Source of the DNA: JAHELQ01 sp964491915
GTDB lineage: Bacteria > Acidobacteriota > Aminicenantia > UBA2199
Direction of reading: 5' to 3'
NCBI GenBank assembly: GCA_964491915.1
Contig: CAZBHS010000007.1
Coordinates: forward strand, 62,001-126,000
Length of the DNA: 64,000 bases
Made by a program: the position numbers and the translations under genes. Of this stretch, positions 17,074 to 25,967 are shown one piece after another. The first letter of the stretch is position 1; every line of letters begins with the position of its first letter. A model generated the notes under the pieces. It did no database searches and had not been told where the DNA came from. It saw nothing but the letters and a program-made list of their open reading frames with translations.

Positions 17074-17943
17074 ATGCGAAAAAAAAAGTGGATGATTGTT
17101 GTTTTGGTATTGATGGTAAGCGTGGGGATTTTGTTCCCGGATCAAGAACAGGGTGATGCGGAAGAGCAAAAAAAAGAAAAAAAGCTGATGGATTATACCA
17201 GGCAACCTTTCTTTAAAGCGCTGGGGGAAGACGAGGGCGAAATATTATCGGCTCCATTTAGACTCAGAGGAAAAGATCTCTTGAAATGGGGCGGCATTGC
17301 CCTGGTAACCGGCATCATGATTCACAACGACGAAAATATCTACCAGAGGATCAAAGAATACCAGTCTGAGCATGAATGGGTTGATAAAGTCAGCCCTTCG
17401 CTGTCGAAGATGTGTGAAGGGTACCCGTTTGGGGTAGCGGGGCTTTTTTGGGTTTATGGCGCTATATTCAAAGATAGACGAGCGGCTGAAACAGGTTCGT
17501 TGGCGATGCAATCGATGGTTCATTCTTTCGTGGTCATCCAGTTGATCAAGCACTTGACCGGGCGGACCCGTCCTTCGGAGTTTGACGGACAAGACCGTTG
17601 GGAAGGTCCCGGCGGCTTTTTCAAGCGGTATGAAGACGGGAAATGGGCGCAGTACGATGCCTTCGCTTCCGGCCATACGATTACTATTTGGTCTCTGGCA
17701 ACAGTGATCGCCCACCAATACAATGACACTCCTATTGTTCCCATCGTGTGCTACTCGCTGGCCACGTTAGGGGGTCTTGCCACCATTACCGAAGATCTCC
17801 ATTGGATTTCGGATGTGTTTCTGGGCGCGGTACTCGGATACAGCATCTCCAGGTTCGTGGTCAAAAAGAGAAGTTCGAAATACAATGTGTTCCCAATTAT
17901 CCAACCGGAAAAACTGGGGCTTAGTTTTACCTATGTGTTTTAG
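17074..17943 (+). CDS. PAP2-family membrane-associated phosphatase
   Basis: 289 residues from the ATG at 17074; a TTG 39 nt earlier is possible but would bury the signal (KKKWMIVVLVLMVSVGILF) inside the protein. The three PAP2 motifs are present: KHLTGRTRP (motif 1), FASGH (motif 2, normally PSGH) and TEDLHWISDV (motif 3 with catalytic His and Asp). The family dephosphorylates lipid phosphates such as undecaprenyl pyrophosphate or phosphatidic acid on the periplasmic side. Lys/Glu-rich residues ~30-45 separate the signal from the domain. No clear ribosome site is visible, so translation may couple to the M23 gene. It shares an operon-like run with its neighbours. Confidence 0.85.
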   Translation: MRKKKWMIVVLVLMVSVGILFPDQEQGDAEEQKKEKKLMDYTRQPFFKALGEDEGEILSAPFRLRGKDLLKWGGIALVTGIMIHNDENIYQRIKEYQSEHEWVDKVSPSLSKMCEGYPFGVAGLFWVYGAIFKDRRAAETGSLAMQSMVHSFVVIQLIKHLTGRTRPSEFDGQDRWEGPGGFFKRYEDGKWAQYDAFASGHTITIWSLATVIAHQYNDTPIVPIVCYSLATLGGLATITEDLHWISDVFLGAVLGYSISRFVVKKRSSKYNVFPIIQPEKLGLSFTYVF

Positions 17944-17958
17944 AGGGGAGTAGAGCTG

Positions 17959-20367
17959 ATGCGCAGAATCGCTTCAAAAAAGAATTTTTTCATTGTTTTG
18001 TCACTTATGATGTTTTTCGTAATCCTTCCCCTGGCTGCCGAAGAAGATGATGATAACGATCCGTTTATTTTCAGTTTTGACCGTTTTCATATCGACACCT
18101 TGCCGGGAGGAAGTTTTTTCTCCACTTTTTTTGAAAGCTACGCTCCGGACGCGACCTTTTTGAACGAGGAGAGCAATGGCTTCGCATTTATCGATCCGCC
18201 GCGGGTCTATTTCGAGGGGGATTCATACCTGGATTTTAATTGGAATTTTAACAACTTCAACATCAATTCGGCGCTGAACGCGGGAACTCCGGCGTTGAGA
18301 GTTCCGTCCGCGGCGATTTCAAGCTTCACGTTAAGAGGCGAGGCGCCTCTCTCCCGCCGTTCCGGCATGGAAACCCGATGGGAGATGCCGGACCGGAGCT
18401 ATCAGACATTGGGAGTATCCACCAATTACACCAATCTCGGTACTTATTCCGATTGGGCGCAATTTTTTATTTTCACCCCCGCCGGCACACGGGATAAGTT
18501 CCTTTACAACGAGCGGCGCAAGAGCCTTGGCGATTGGCACATCGATTATCTCTTCAATAAAAAAATGGGGGATTCCAATCTTATGCTCTCCCTTCAATAC
18601 TTCGATATCCAGCGGCAATTCAACGATTTTAATGCGTTTGACGCGACGTTTATGGAGGATGCAGAGGTATTGCTGGCCACAGCCCAGTTTCGCACTGAAT
18701 TGGATGACGGCTACTGGGAAATCATCGGCATGATGGACCTTTCGGAACGAACGAATCTCGGAGCCGAAACCGGCTTGTTTCCCCAGGAAACAATGGATCA
18801 ACAAAAATCCGCCTTTCTGGGCGGCGTTCATTTGGCCAAAGAGGCGTTTGACCTGAAACTCTATGTGCAGCAAGAAAATGAGACCCTGCTTCCTTACGAA
18901 CTCAACTTCCCGAAGGATTTGTTGGATAATGACGGCGACGGCCTGTTCCCCTACGAGAGATTCGGTGAGTTTTCCGCCACCACATTGAACGCGTCCGTCG
19001 ATGTACCTCTGGAATTCGACCTGGGCAATGGTTACGCTACCATCAACGCTTACGCCGATGTCCGCTATTCCCGTGTCAATGGAAACGAAGATTCCCACCA
19101 GTACAACCCTATCTACGCCAATGCCGATCCCTACCAGGTAATTATGTGGGATGGAGCGCAAGATTATCATCATATCACTACCAATATGAAGGCCGGAATC
19201 CGGGCCGAATTGGAATTGTCGTCCGATATATCCATTGAATCCAATTTGTTCTTCAAGTATAGCGGCCTGGCGTTTCAAGACGATGCCAACAATCTGACGT
19301 TTGCCAATCCCGGTTTCGATGTGGGAGTCAGGCTGTTCAAGGACCGGAAGACGCAGATCCAGGTGGCTTACGGAGTGATCCCCTATGATATCAATCCGCA
19401 TGTCGGCTTCTTTTTGCAGCAACAACGTCCCTACGGCGGTATTTTTTATTGGAACGACCTGAACGACGATCATTTGTTCCAGCCTGAGGAGGCCGGCAAT
19501 CTCTACGGTCTCACCGGCGGAAAATATCATTTTTTGGACGAGGAGATATCCACTCCGATGAAGAAGCGGTTCCTCTTGAATATTTACACCCAGCTCTCCA
19601 GGAAATGGTCCCTTAATGTCAAAGGTATCTATAAGATCAACTCCGATAATTACTGGGTGAAATTCCAGAGGGAATACGGAGCTTACGAAAATGTGGATGG
19701 GGTGGATGTCTATTTCTTCGATTCTCCCTTCAAGAATTATTATCTATCTAACAACGCATTCGAAGACGATCCATTTTACGCCCAATTCCTCTTGCACTTG
19801 AAGGGCGGGGAAAAAGAGAAATGGTTTTTCTCCTTTTCGTTTATGGCTCATATCGGTATGGGCGCCACCGCGTTCGGCAATGGGGTGGGCTCCAACGATA
19901 TCGGCGTCATCTCCGAATCCCAGGCCAACCCCAATTCCCATATCAACGCTTATGGCCGTCTGGACGGCGATAGGGCCTTTGTGGGGCATATCTATACGGG
20001 ATTTTATCTGTTCAAGAAATTTTCTCTTGGCGTTAGCCTGAAATACAGGGACGGACAGCCGTTCGCCTTTTTCAAGGCCGTCGATAATTCCGATCAATGG
20101 GCTCTCCATTATCAGACAATCAAGGCGGAAGACAAAAAAGGCCAAAAAGGCGGTCCCCGCGAGGATTATCTTTCTGAAATCAATGTCCGTCTCAACTATC
20201 ATTTCCGATTGTCCGATGTAGACGCGGTACTCAGCCTCGAAGCCTTCAATGTAATCGATGTGGGATACGAACTCTCCGAACATGTCTTCTACAGCACGAA
20301 AGATCGCGATGCTGTAGAACTCAATATCCCGAAGAGTTTTCGCCTTTCCCTGAACCTACGCTTCTAA
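17959..20367 (+). CDS. TonB-dependent-receptor-like outer-membrane beta-barrel protein
   Basis: 802 residues with a signal peptide (cleavage near LPLAAEE) and a C-terminal Phe (LSLNLRF), the signature recognised by the BAM complex. Residues ~45-130 resemble a degenerate plug: an LPGG...F turn, a VYFEGDSYLDFNWN stretch and a VPSAAISSFTLRG stretch at the positions of the plug in Oar-like receptors. The rest is a long series of amphipathic aromatic beta-strands, about 20-22. No TonB box or carboxypeptidase-like N-terminal domain is evident. The substrate is unknown. It lies 15 nt after the PAP2 gene, probably in the same transcript. Confidence 0.75.
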   Translation: MRRIASKKNFFIVLSLMMFFVILPLAAEEDDDNDPFIFSFDRFHIDTLPGGSFFSTFFESYAPDATFLNEESNGFAFIDPPRVYFEGDSYLDFNWNFNNFNINSALNAGTPALRVPSAAISSFTLRGEAPLSRRSGMETRWEMPDRSYQTLGVSTNYTNLGTYSDWAQFFIFTPAGTRDKFLYNERRKSLGDWHIDYLFNKKMGDSNLMLSLQYFDIQRQFNDFNAFDATFMEDAEVLLATAQFRTELDDGYWEIIGMMDLSERTNLGAETGLFPQETMDQQKSAFLGGVHLAKEAFDLKLYVQQENETLLPYELNFPKDLLDNDGDGLFPYERFGEFSATTLNASVDVPLEFDLGNGYATINAYADVRYSRVNGNEDSHQYNPIYANADPYQVIMWDGAQDYHHITTNMKAGIRAELELSSDISIESNLFFKYSGLAFQDDANNLTFANPGFDVGVRLFKDRKTQIQVAYGVIPYDINPHVGFFLQQQRPYGGIFYWNDLNDDHLFQPEEAGNLYGLTGGKYHFLDEEISTPMKKRFLLNIYTQLSRKWSLNVKGIYKINSDNYWVKFQREYGAYENVDGVDVYFFDSPFKNYYLSNNAFEDDPFYAQFLLHLKGGEKEKWFFSFSFMAHIGMGATAFGNGVGSNDIGVISESQANPNSHINAYGRLDGDRAFVGHIYTGFYLFKKFSLGVSLKYRDGQPFAFFKAVDNSDQWALHYQTIKAEDKKGQKGGPREDYLSEINVRLNYHFRLSDVDAVLSLEAFNVIDVGYELSEHVFYSTKDRDAVELNIPKSFRLSLNLRF

Positions 20368-20560
20368 TTCGATAAAAAATTTTTTTTGCTGAAAATTATC
20401 CATATTTTATTTATTATGCTTGTAGAGACGAGACAGGGGCGGAGACCCGTGGATACCTCGGCGGCCGTTTTTATCATGGCGCCGGATATAACCGATCGCA
20501 CGCCGTCGCTTTGAGCGCAGATATAACTGAATAGAGTGTATTTATTCGTCTTTGCTTGAG

Positions 20561-20589
20561 TTGACAAATTGTGAAAATTGGTGTAAATA
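20561..20589 (+). promoter_or_regulatory. Promoter of the zinc-ribbon gene
   Basis: TTGACA (20561-20566), 17 bp, TAAATA (20584-20589). The preceding ~190 bases (20368-20560) hold nothing I can support as a gene: AT-rich sequence and a short GC patch without a clear motif. Confidence 0.65.
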
Positions 20590-20629
20590 GAATTCAATAT
20601 TATCTATTTATAATAATAGACGCTTTTTG

Positions 20630-20662
20630 GGTTAGCGGCGGCAAAAGGCTATGCCGTTAGCC
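20630..20662 (+). promoter_or_regulatory. Leader hairpin before the zinc-ribbon gene
   Basis: GGTTAGCGGC (20630-20639) pairs with GCCGTTAGCC (20653-20662) through 10 bp including two G-U pairs, around a 13-nt A-rich loop. It ends 14 nt before the GGAGGAG ribosome site. It could be a translational switch or a transcript-stabilising stem; no known riboswitch class fits. Confidence 0.45.
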
Positions 20663-20688
20663 TCTTGAGGTGTTTAGGAGGAGCAAAG

Positions 20689-21093
20689 ATGGATGGAGCA
20701 ATCCAATGTCCCCGCTGTGGGGAGGTTATGTCCGTAGAATTTAACGAAACCGAGAACGATTTTTTAGAGATTGAGTGCGACGGGTGCGGCGCCAGGCTGG
20801 GGATCAATTATACCACATTGATCGAGTTGGATGATGTCGAGGTGCTCTCCGTTCCAGTGATTGCAAATACGATCTGCCCGTACTGCGATACGGACAACGA
20901 TTTTGAAGAAATCGAGGAAAAAGCCGGTAGCGAGCAATTCGAATGTGAGCATTGCGGTGCAGTGTTAGAGGTGAATTGGGCGGATTGGGGGGAGAAGGTC
21001 TCGGTGGTGTTGGTCGAGGAGCCGGGAGAGAACTCGTTGATTCCAGAGTGGGAAGAATTTGATAGCGATAGGTTTCGGAGTGATACCACCTGA
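20689..21093 (+). CDS. Acidic protein with two zinc-ribbon motifs
   Basis: 134-residue cytoplasmic protein, start fixed by AGGAGGAG ahead of ATG 20689. It has two similar halves, each with two CxxC knuckles: CPRCGEVMSVEF...CDGCGARL and CPYCDTDNDFEE...CEHCGAVL. The knuckles are spaced as in zinc ribbons, followed by an acidic C-terminal tail. It looks like an internal duplication. No function is assigned. Such proteins often act as small nucleic-acid-binding or regulatory partners. The neighbour downstream is the NAD-synthesis pair, but a 63-nt gap separates them. Confidence 0.75.
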   Translation: MDGAIQCPRCGEVMSVEFNETENDFLEIECDGCGARLGINYTTLIELDDVEVLSVPVIANTICPYCDTDNDFEEIEEKAGSEQFECEHCGAVLEVNWADWGEKVSVVLVEEPGENSLIPEWEEFDSDRFRSDTT

Positions 21094-21156
21094 GGAAAGC
21101 GTCATTGAAAATTACTAGCGGTTGAATGACGGTTCTCATTGTGCTATATTAAGTGA

Positions 21157-21990
21157 ATGAGAATACGAGCAGTACAATTCAGCCCTGTGCTTGGAGATCT
21201 TTCCCGCAATTTGGATTATCACGTAGAAAAAATCGAACAGGCTGTGGCGGATGGTAAAGATTTAATTGTGTTTCCTGAGCTCAGCCTCAGCGGTTATCAG
21301 ATGAAAGATCTGGTGTACGATATCGCCCTGGTTCCGAATGGCGAACAGATGAAGATTTTGGAGGAATTGAGCCAAAACATCGATATCGTCGTCGGGGCGC
21401 CGGTGGAAGAACGACCGGGTATCATATACAATTGCGCCCTTTATTTTTCGAAATCATCGTTGCTTCATACTCATCGCAAGGTTCAACTACCAAACTTCGG
21501 TATGTTCGAGGAGGAGATGATATTCAAGGCCGGCAATACCTTCCGCACATTCTCGGTGAATGGCTTCACGGTGGGTATACTGATTTGCCGGGAAATTTTG
21601 TTCCCTGTGAATGCCTACCTCTATTATTTGCAGGATACCGATTTTATCATCGCAATCTCCAACAGCCCTTACCGTGGGTTTTGTAAAGAGGGATTCGGAT
21701 CCTTCAAGTTCTGGGAAAATATTGGCTATACCTATTCTGTTTTTTATCACCAGAATTATATGTTTGTGAACCGAACCGGCTTCGAAGATGGAATCGGTTT
21801 TGGCGGAGGGTCGTTTTTTGCCCGTCCCGGCAAAGGGATTGTCCAGATGGCGAAATATTTCGAAGAGGATGTTCTGGACTTTGAAATCAGTATGGAAGAT
21901 GTCAGGAATTCCCGGATCGCCGGGAATTATGCGCGGGACGAGAAGCCCGACATGATTATGAAAGAGATGAAGAGGATACTCGATGCTTGA
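21157..21990 (+). CDS. Nitrilase-fold amidase, probable glutaminase partner of NadE
   Basis: 277-residue carbon-nitrogen hydrolase with the full Glu-Lys-Cys triad: Glu41 in FPELSLSGY, Lys108 in HRKVQLP and Cys144 in ILICREI. The NAD-synthetase-type amidase domain is the best match, and its 3' end overlaps the nadE start by 8 nt. The two genes together correspond to the two halves of the fused glutamine-dependent NAD synthetase. The product probably hydrolyses glutamine and hands ammonia to NadE. Whether the separate chains form the usual ammonia tunnel cannot be told. No strong ribosome site is visible before the ATG. Confidence 0.82.
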   Translation: MRIRAVQFSPVLGDLSRNLDYHVEKIEQAVADGKDLIVFPELSLSGYQMKDLVYDIALVPNGEQMKILEELSQNIDIVVGAPVEERPGIIYNCALYFSKSSLLHTHRKVQLPNFGMFEEEMIFKAGNTFRTFSVNGFTVGILICREILFPVNAYLYYLQDTDFIIAISNSPYRGFCKEGFGSFKFWENIGYTYSVFYHQNYMFVNRTGFEDGIGFGGGSFFARPGKGIVQMAKYFEEDVLDFEISMEDVRNSRIAGNYARDEKPDMIMKEMKRILDA

Positions 21991-22798
21991 TATACACCGG
22001 GAAATAGCTGAACAGGTATTGGTGACGTTTGTCAGAGACTCTGTATGGAAAAATCATTTCAAAAATGGAATCGTCGGTGTGTCCGGCGGCCTTGATTCCG
22101 CAGTGACGTTGGCCCTCGCCGAGCGGGCGTTGGGGGCCGATCATACCTTCGCCCTTTTGATGCCGTACCGCTTGTCTTCTCCCGAGAGCCTGGAGCATGG
22201 ACGGGAGTTATGCCGGTCCCTGAAGGTAGCTTATGAAGTGGTGGATATCAGTGCTTCTGTGGATGCATATTTCGATAAGTTTCCGACCGACAATAAATTG
22301 CTGATCGGCAACAAATGCGCCCGCGAACGAATGTCGGTATTGTATGATTTTTCGGAGCGGAAAAAAGCGCTGGTTGTCGGCACCTCAAATAAGAGTGAGA
22401 TGATGATTGGTTATTCCACCCTGTATGGAGATTCCGCCGCCGCGTTTCTACCGATTGGGGATTTGTATAAAACCCAGGTGTTTCAATTGGCTGAATATTT
22501 GGGGATTCCCCAACAAATCATCGACAAAAAACCGTCCGCCGATTTGTGGGAGAATCAAACCGATGAAGGGGAAATCGGGATCACCTACCGGGAATTGGAC
22601 GAAATTCTTTTTCTCCTGGTGGACATGCGCAAAAAAGAATCCTCTTTGATAGATATGGGGTACTCCCGCGCCAATATTGAAAAAATCAAGCGCTTGATGA
22701 TCCGCTCGCAATTCAAGCGGACCATGCCGTCGGTGGCGAAATTGCAGAGCCGCACAGTGGGAATCGATTTCCGTTATTTGCGGGATTGGAATAAATAG
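21983..22798 (+). CDS. nadE: NAD synthetase, synthetase domain
   Basis: 271-residue ATP-pyrophosphatase that amidates nicotinic acid adenine dinucleotide to NAD+. The PP-loop GVSGGLDSAVTLALAERA near residues 33-50 is intact, and GTSNKSEMMIGYSTLYGDSAAAFLPIGDLYKTQV is the conserved NaAD-binding core. KKPSADLWENQTDEGEIG is the mobile loop that closes over the active site. The length matches ammonia-type NadE, but its start overlaps an amidase gene, so glutamine is the probable nitrogen source through that partner. Confidence 0.93.
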   Translation: MLDIHREIAEQVLVTFVRDSVWKNHFKNGIVGVSGGLDSAVTLALAERALGADHTFALLMPYRLSSPESLEHGRELCRSLKVAYEVVDISASVDAYFDKFPTDNKLLIGNKCARERMSVLYDFSERKKALVVGTSNKSEMMIGYSTLYGDSAAAFLPIGDLYKTQVFQLAEYLGIPQQIIDKKPSADLWENQTDEGEIGITYRELDEILFLLVDMRKKESSLIDMGYSRANIEKIKRLMIRSQFKRTMPSVAKLQSRTVGIDFRYLRDWNK

Positions 22799-22807
22799 CG
22801 TTTTAGT

Positions 22808-23590
22808 ATGACGCTCTTCATTGTTCCCGTTCCCATCGGAAATCTTGGAGACATCACGCTCCGGGCCATCAAGGTATTGAAGTCCGTTGATTTTATCATT
22901 GCGGAGGATACCCGTTATTCTCTCAAACTGTTGAATCATCTGGGTATTCAAAAACCACTTTATAGTTATTACAAGCCTAAAGAGCAAGAAAAATCGGAAA
23001 AGATTCTCTCGATGCTGGAGACAAAAAATGGCGCCATCATTACCGATTCCGGTACTCCGTTGGTGTCGGATCCTGGATTTGTGTTGGTAAAAAAAGCCAT
23101 TGCCGCGAATATTCAGATAAACTCCCTTCCGGGGCCGACGGCGTTTGTACCTGCTCTGGCGGGTTCCGGTATCGATCCTTCGCGATTTCTATTTTTAGGA
23201 TTTCCCCCCAGGAAAAAAAACGATCTCACACGATTTTTAAAAGAACTGTTATGTCTTCCCTATACGCTTGTGTTTTACGAATCACCCCGCCGCTGCGTCG
23301 AATTTTTAGGAACCGCGGCGGATGTTCTGGGGGAGCGGGATTTCGCCATTGCCAAAGAATTGTCCAAAAAGCACGAAACCTTCATTCGCGGTAACCTGAA
23401 AGATCTTGATACAATCCTATCTGCTGAGACGATTCTTGGCGAAGTGGTGGTGGTGGTCTCCGGAAACACCGGAGATATGACCGAGGAGGAGCGGCTTCAA
23501 ATCGAGTCCCGGGAAGATATATTTGATTATTTCAAAGAAAAACACAATATTCCCCGCAACCAGATCAAACGAGTCCTGATGAAGAAATGA
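22808..23590 (+). CDS. rsmI: 16S rRNA 2'-O-ribose methyltransferase RsmI
   Basis: SAM-dependent enzyme that methylates the 2'-OH of C1402 in the decoding centre. 260 residues, slightly shorter than E. coli RsmI. The signature PIGNLGDITLRAIKVLKSVD starts at residue 9, and IAEDTRYSLKLLNHLGI, ITDSGTPLVSDPG and LPGPTAFVPALAGSG (SAM pocket) all match; YESPRR follows. The start lies 9 nt behind the nadE stop, with no strong ribosome site, so coupling is likely. Confidence 0.94.
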   Translation: MTLFIVPVPIGNLGDITLRAIKVLKSVDFIIAEDTRYSLKLLNHLGIQKPLYSYYKPKEQEKSEKILSMLETKNGAIITDSGTPLVSDPGFVLVKKAIAANIQINSLPGPTAFVPALAGSGIDPSRFLFLGFPPRKKNDLTRFLKELLCLPYTLVFYESPRRCVEFLGTAADVLGERDFAIAKELSKKHETFIRGNLKDLDTILSAETILGEVVVVVSGNTGDMTEEERLQIESREDIFDYFKEKHNIPRNQIKRVLMKK

Positions 23591-23614
23591 GAAACCGGTT
23601 CAGGGATGGTTGAT

Positions 23615-23642
23615 TTACTTGTTTGACAATTAATGTTATAAT
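23615..23642 (+). promoter_or_regulatory. Extended -10 promoter before the deoxynucleoside kinase/pan operon
   Basis: TATAAT at 23637-23642 preceded by TG one base upstream (extended -10), and TTTACT 17 bp further upstream as a weak -35. The transcript would start about 5 nt ahead of the ATG at 23654, leaving a very short leader. Confidence 0.6.
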
Positions 23643-23653
23643 GGGACCTTACG

Positions 23654-24292
23654 ATGGGTGATTTCAAGTATATAATTGTGGACGGACTGGTGAAGACCGG
23701 AAAAACAAGGTTGGCCAGGATTATTGCTAAAGAGTTTAACGGTCGTCTTATTCTTGATAATAGAGAGAATCCCTTTGCCGACGGCTTTTATAAAGCTCTG
23801 GAAAAAGGGGAGAATTCCATTTTTTTGAAAACCCAATTGATTTTTTTATTGAACCGTTATGCCCAACAACTGGAAGTCACCCAAAAAGGTTTGTTTCACA
23901 AAACAACAGTGAGCGACTATATTTTTTATCGCGATGGGATTTACGCCCATGCCATTCTGAATGACGATGACCTCCAGGTTTACAAAAAAATGTTCAAGCT
24001 CTTTAGCGAGAATGTGTGTCCCGCAGACCTGGTCATCTACCTTCAGGTGTCGTTCACTGAAATGTTGCGCCGGATCCAGGAATTTGGAACCGAACTAGAG
24101 AAAAACGTCCCAACCGAATATTGGCGGGAAGTTTTTGAAGCCTATAATTATTATTTCTTCAATTTCAAAGGCACTCCTTTGCTTGTGGTAAATATGGAAA
24201 AAATAAATTTGGACCGCCAATCGGATATCGATAGTTTGATCAAGGAAATACAGAATCATAAAAAGGGAACCATCTACTATGCGCCAGCTTAA
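23654..24292 (+). CDS. Deoxynucleoside kinase family protein
   Basis: 212-residue P-loop kinase. DGLVKTGKTRLARIIA (residues ~9-24) is a GxxxxGKT Walker A, and the overall pattern (early acidic residue DNRENPF, later VIYLQVSFTEMLRRI) fits the deoxyadenosine/deoxycytidine kinase and thymidylate-kinase superfamily, which salvages deoxynucleosides with ATP. The LID/Arg motif RRIQEFG is a shortened form of the RxxxRxRxxE lid. Its last 14 nt overlap panB, so the two are translationally coupled; the biochemical reason for this pairing is unclear. The specific nucleoside cannot be read from the sequence. Confidence 0.78.
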   Translation: MGDFKYIIVDGLVKTGKTRLARIIAKEFNGRLILDNRENPFADGFYKALEKGENSIFLKTQLIFLLNRYAQQLEVTQKGLFHKTTVSDYIFYRDGIYAHAILNDDDLQVYKKMFKLFSENVCPADLVIYLQVSFTEMLRRIQEFGTELEKNVPTEYWREVFEAYNYYFFNFKGTPLLVVNMEKINLDRQSDIDSLIKEIQNHKKGTIYYAPA

Positions 24293-25124
24293 TACCGAAA
24301 AACGAACAATCCCGGCTCTCAAGAAAATGAAAAAAAAGGGTGAGAGGATTTCCGCCCTCACCGCCTATGATTTTCCTACCGCCCAGATGCTCTCCAGCGC
24401 GGGAATAGATATTATTTTAGTGGGAGATTCATTGGGAATGGTGGTACAGGGTCATAAAAACACCCTGCCTGTCACCATGGATGATGTGGTATACCATACA
24501 AGCCTGGTAACCCGCGCTCAACCTGTCTCGCTGGTGGTAAGCGATATGCCTTACGGCTCGTATCATATCAGCGCCGAGCAGACTGTGCAAAATGCCCTGC
24601 GTTGCGTTAAGGACGGGGGGGCGGAGGCGGTGAAGGTAGAAGGCGGTAATAAACGCTTTTCTATGATTGAGGCGCTTATCGAAGCCGAAATACCGGTTAT
24701 GGGGCACCTCGGTTTGACGCCACAATCGATTCATTCACTGGGGGGATTCAAAGTACAAGGGAAATTGAAACAGGATGCCTTGCAATTGATTGACGACGCG
24801 CTCGATTTGGAGCGTCTCGGCGCTTTTTCCATCATCCTCGAGTCCATCCCCATGGAATTGGCCAAAGAGGTGACCGAGAGGGTGTCGATCCCCACCATCG
24901 GTATTGGCGCCGGTGTTCATTGCGACGGGCAGATTTTGGTTTTCCATGATCTGATGGGCTACTCGACGGGGTATCTACCGAAATTTGTCCGGCAATACGC
25001 CGATATCAACCGCATCGTAGATGATGCCGTCAAACACTATATCGACGATATCCGCAACCAGGAGTTTCCCGGAGTAGATGAGAGCTATCACTTGAAAAAA
25101 GATATTTCGGAATTTTTGAAATGA
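24279..25124 (+). CDS. panB: Ketopantoate hydroxymethyltransferase
   Basis: First committed enzyme of pantothenate synthesis: alpha-ketoisovalerate plus 5,10-methylene-THF to ketopantoate. 281 residues. The metal ligands lie in ILVGDSLGMVVQGH (Asp) and VVSDMPYGSY (Asp), and the base Glu in ILESIPMELA; GHLGLTPQSIHSLGG and IGIGAGVHCDGQILVFHDLMG are signature blocks. The stop overlaps the panC ATG by 4 nt (ATGA). A complete panB-panC-panD run means the organism can make pantothenate and so CoA. Confidence 0.96.
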   Translation: MRQLNTEKRTIPALKKMKKKGERISALTAYDFPTAQMLSSAGIDIILVGDSLGMVVQGHKNTLPVTMDDVVYHTSLVTRAQPVSLVVSDMPYGSYHISAEQTVQNALRCVKDGGAEAVKVEGGNKRFSMIEALIEAEIPVMGHLGLTPQSIHSLGGFKVQGKLKQDALQLIDDALDLERLGAFSIILESIPMELAKEVTERVSIPTIGIGAGVHCDGQILVFHDLMGYSTGYLPKFVRQYADINRIVDDAVKHYIDDIRNQEFPGVDESYHLKKDISEFLK

Positions 25125-25966
25125 AAATATTCAACCGTATTTCAGACATCCAGCAATTTTTAGATACCTGTGGAAGCGATTCCATTGGCTTTGTCCCTAC
25201 AATGGGTTTTTTGCATGAAGGGCACCTCAGTCTGGTGAGAGAGTGTAAAAAAGCGAACCGCTATGGGATTGTCTCGATATATGTGAATCCCACACAATTT
25301 GCCCCGAATGAAGATCTGGACCGTTATCCCAGGGATTTGGAGCGGGACCTTGAACTGTTAAAAGACCTGGAGGTGGATGCTGTATTTGTACCCGATACAA
25401 ACGAGATTTATCCGGATGGATTTTCGACGTATGTTTCGGTGGAGGGGTTGGGAAATTATTTATGCGGCAAATCCAGACCCACTCATTTTAGAGGCGTTAC
25501 CACCGTTGTGTTGAAATTATTCAATATTGTCAAGCCCCATCGCGCTTACTTTGGACAGAAAGACGCCCAGCAAGCGGTGATAATAAAAAAAATGGCCCGG
25601 GACCTGGACCTCGATATAGAGGTCGTCGCATTGCCTATTGTCAGGGATACCGACGGACTAGCCCTCTCGTCCCGGAACGCCTATTTGTCCGCTGAGGAGA
25701 GAGAGGCCGGATTGGCTCTGCCGAAAGCCCTTTCCTTAGCTAGAAATTTAATTAGCGAAGGGGAAACCAAAACCGCACATATAAAAACAAAAATGTTGGA
25801 AGTATTGGAACGAGAAACTCTACTCAACGTCGATTACATCGAATTTGTAGACCTGGAACGCCTGGTTCCGATCGATTCTGTCATACCGGGGAACACTCTG
25901 GTGGCAGGGGCGGTTTTTGCCGGAAAAACCAGGCTGATTGATAATTTTGTATTAGGAGAAATTTAA
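25121..25966 (+). CDS. panC: Pantothenate synthetase
   Basis: ATP-dependent ligase joining pantoate and beta-alanine. 281 residues. The nucleotidyl-transferase motif is VPTMGFLHEGHLSLV near residue 27 (HxGH-type). YVNPTQFAPNEDLDRYPR, KLFNIVKPHRAYFGQKDAQQ and LALSSRNAYLS are the other conserved blocks. Translationally coupled to panB, and panD begins one base after its stop codon. Confidence 0.96.
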   Translation: MKIFNRISDIQQFLDTCGSDSIGFVPTMGFLHEGHLSLVRECKKANRYGIVSIYVNPTQFAPNEDLDRYPRDLERDLELLKDLEVDAVFVPDTNEIYPDGFSTYVSVEGLGNYLCGKSRPTHFRGVTTVVLKLFNIVKPHRAYFGQKDAQQAVIIKKMARDLDLDIEVVALPIVRDTDGLALSSRNAYLSAEEREAGLALPKALSLARNLISEGETKTAHIKTKMLEVLERETLLNVDYIEFVDLERLVPIDSVIPGNTLVAGAVFAGKTRLIDNFVLGEI

Positions 25967-25967
25967 G

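Noticed and set aside
20630..20662. Known riboswitch (c-di-GMP or similar) before the zinc-ribbon gene
   Set aside because: Only a single stem is visible and the conserved loop sequences of known classes are absent.
23615..23642. TTGACA directly upstream of TATAAT as a consensus promoter
   Set aside because: The two are only 8 bp apart, too close; the extended -10 with a weak TTTACT -35 at 17 bp is the workable reading.
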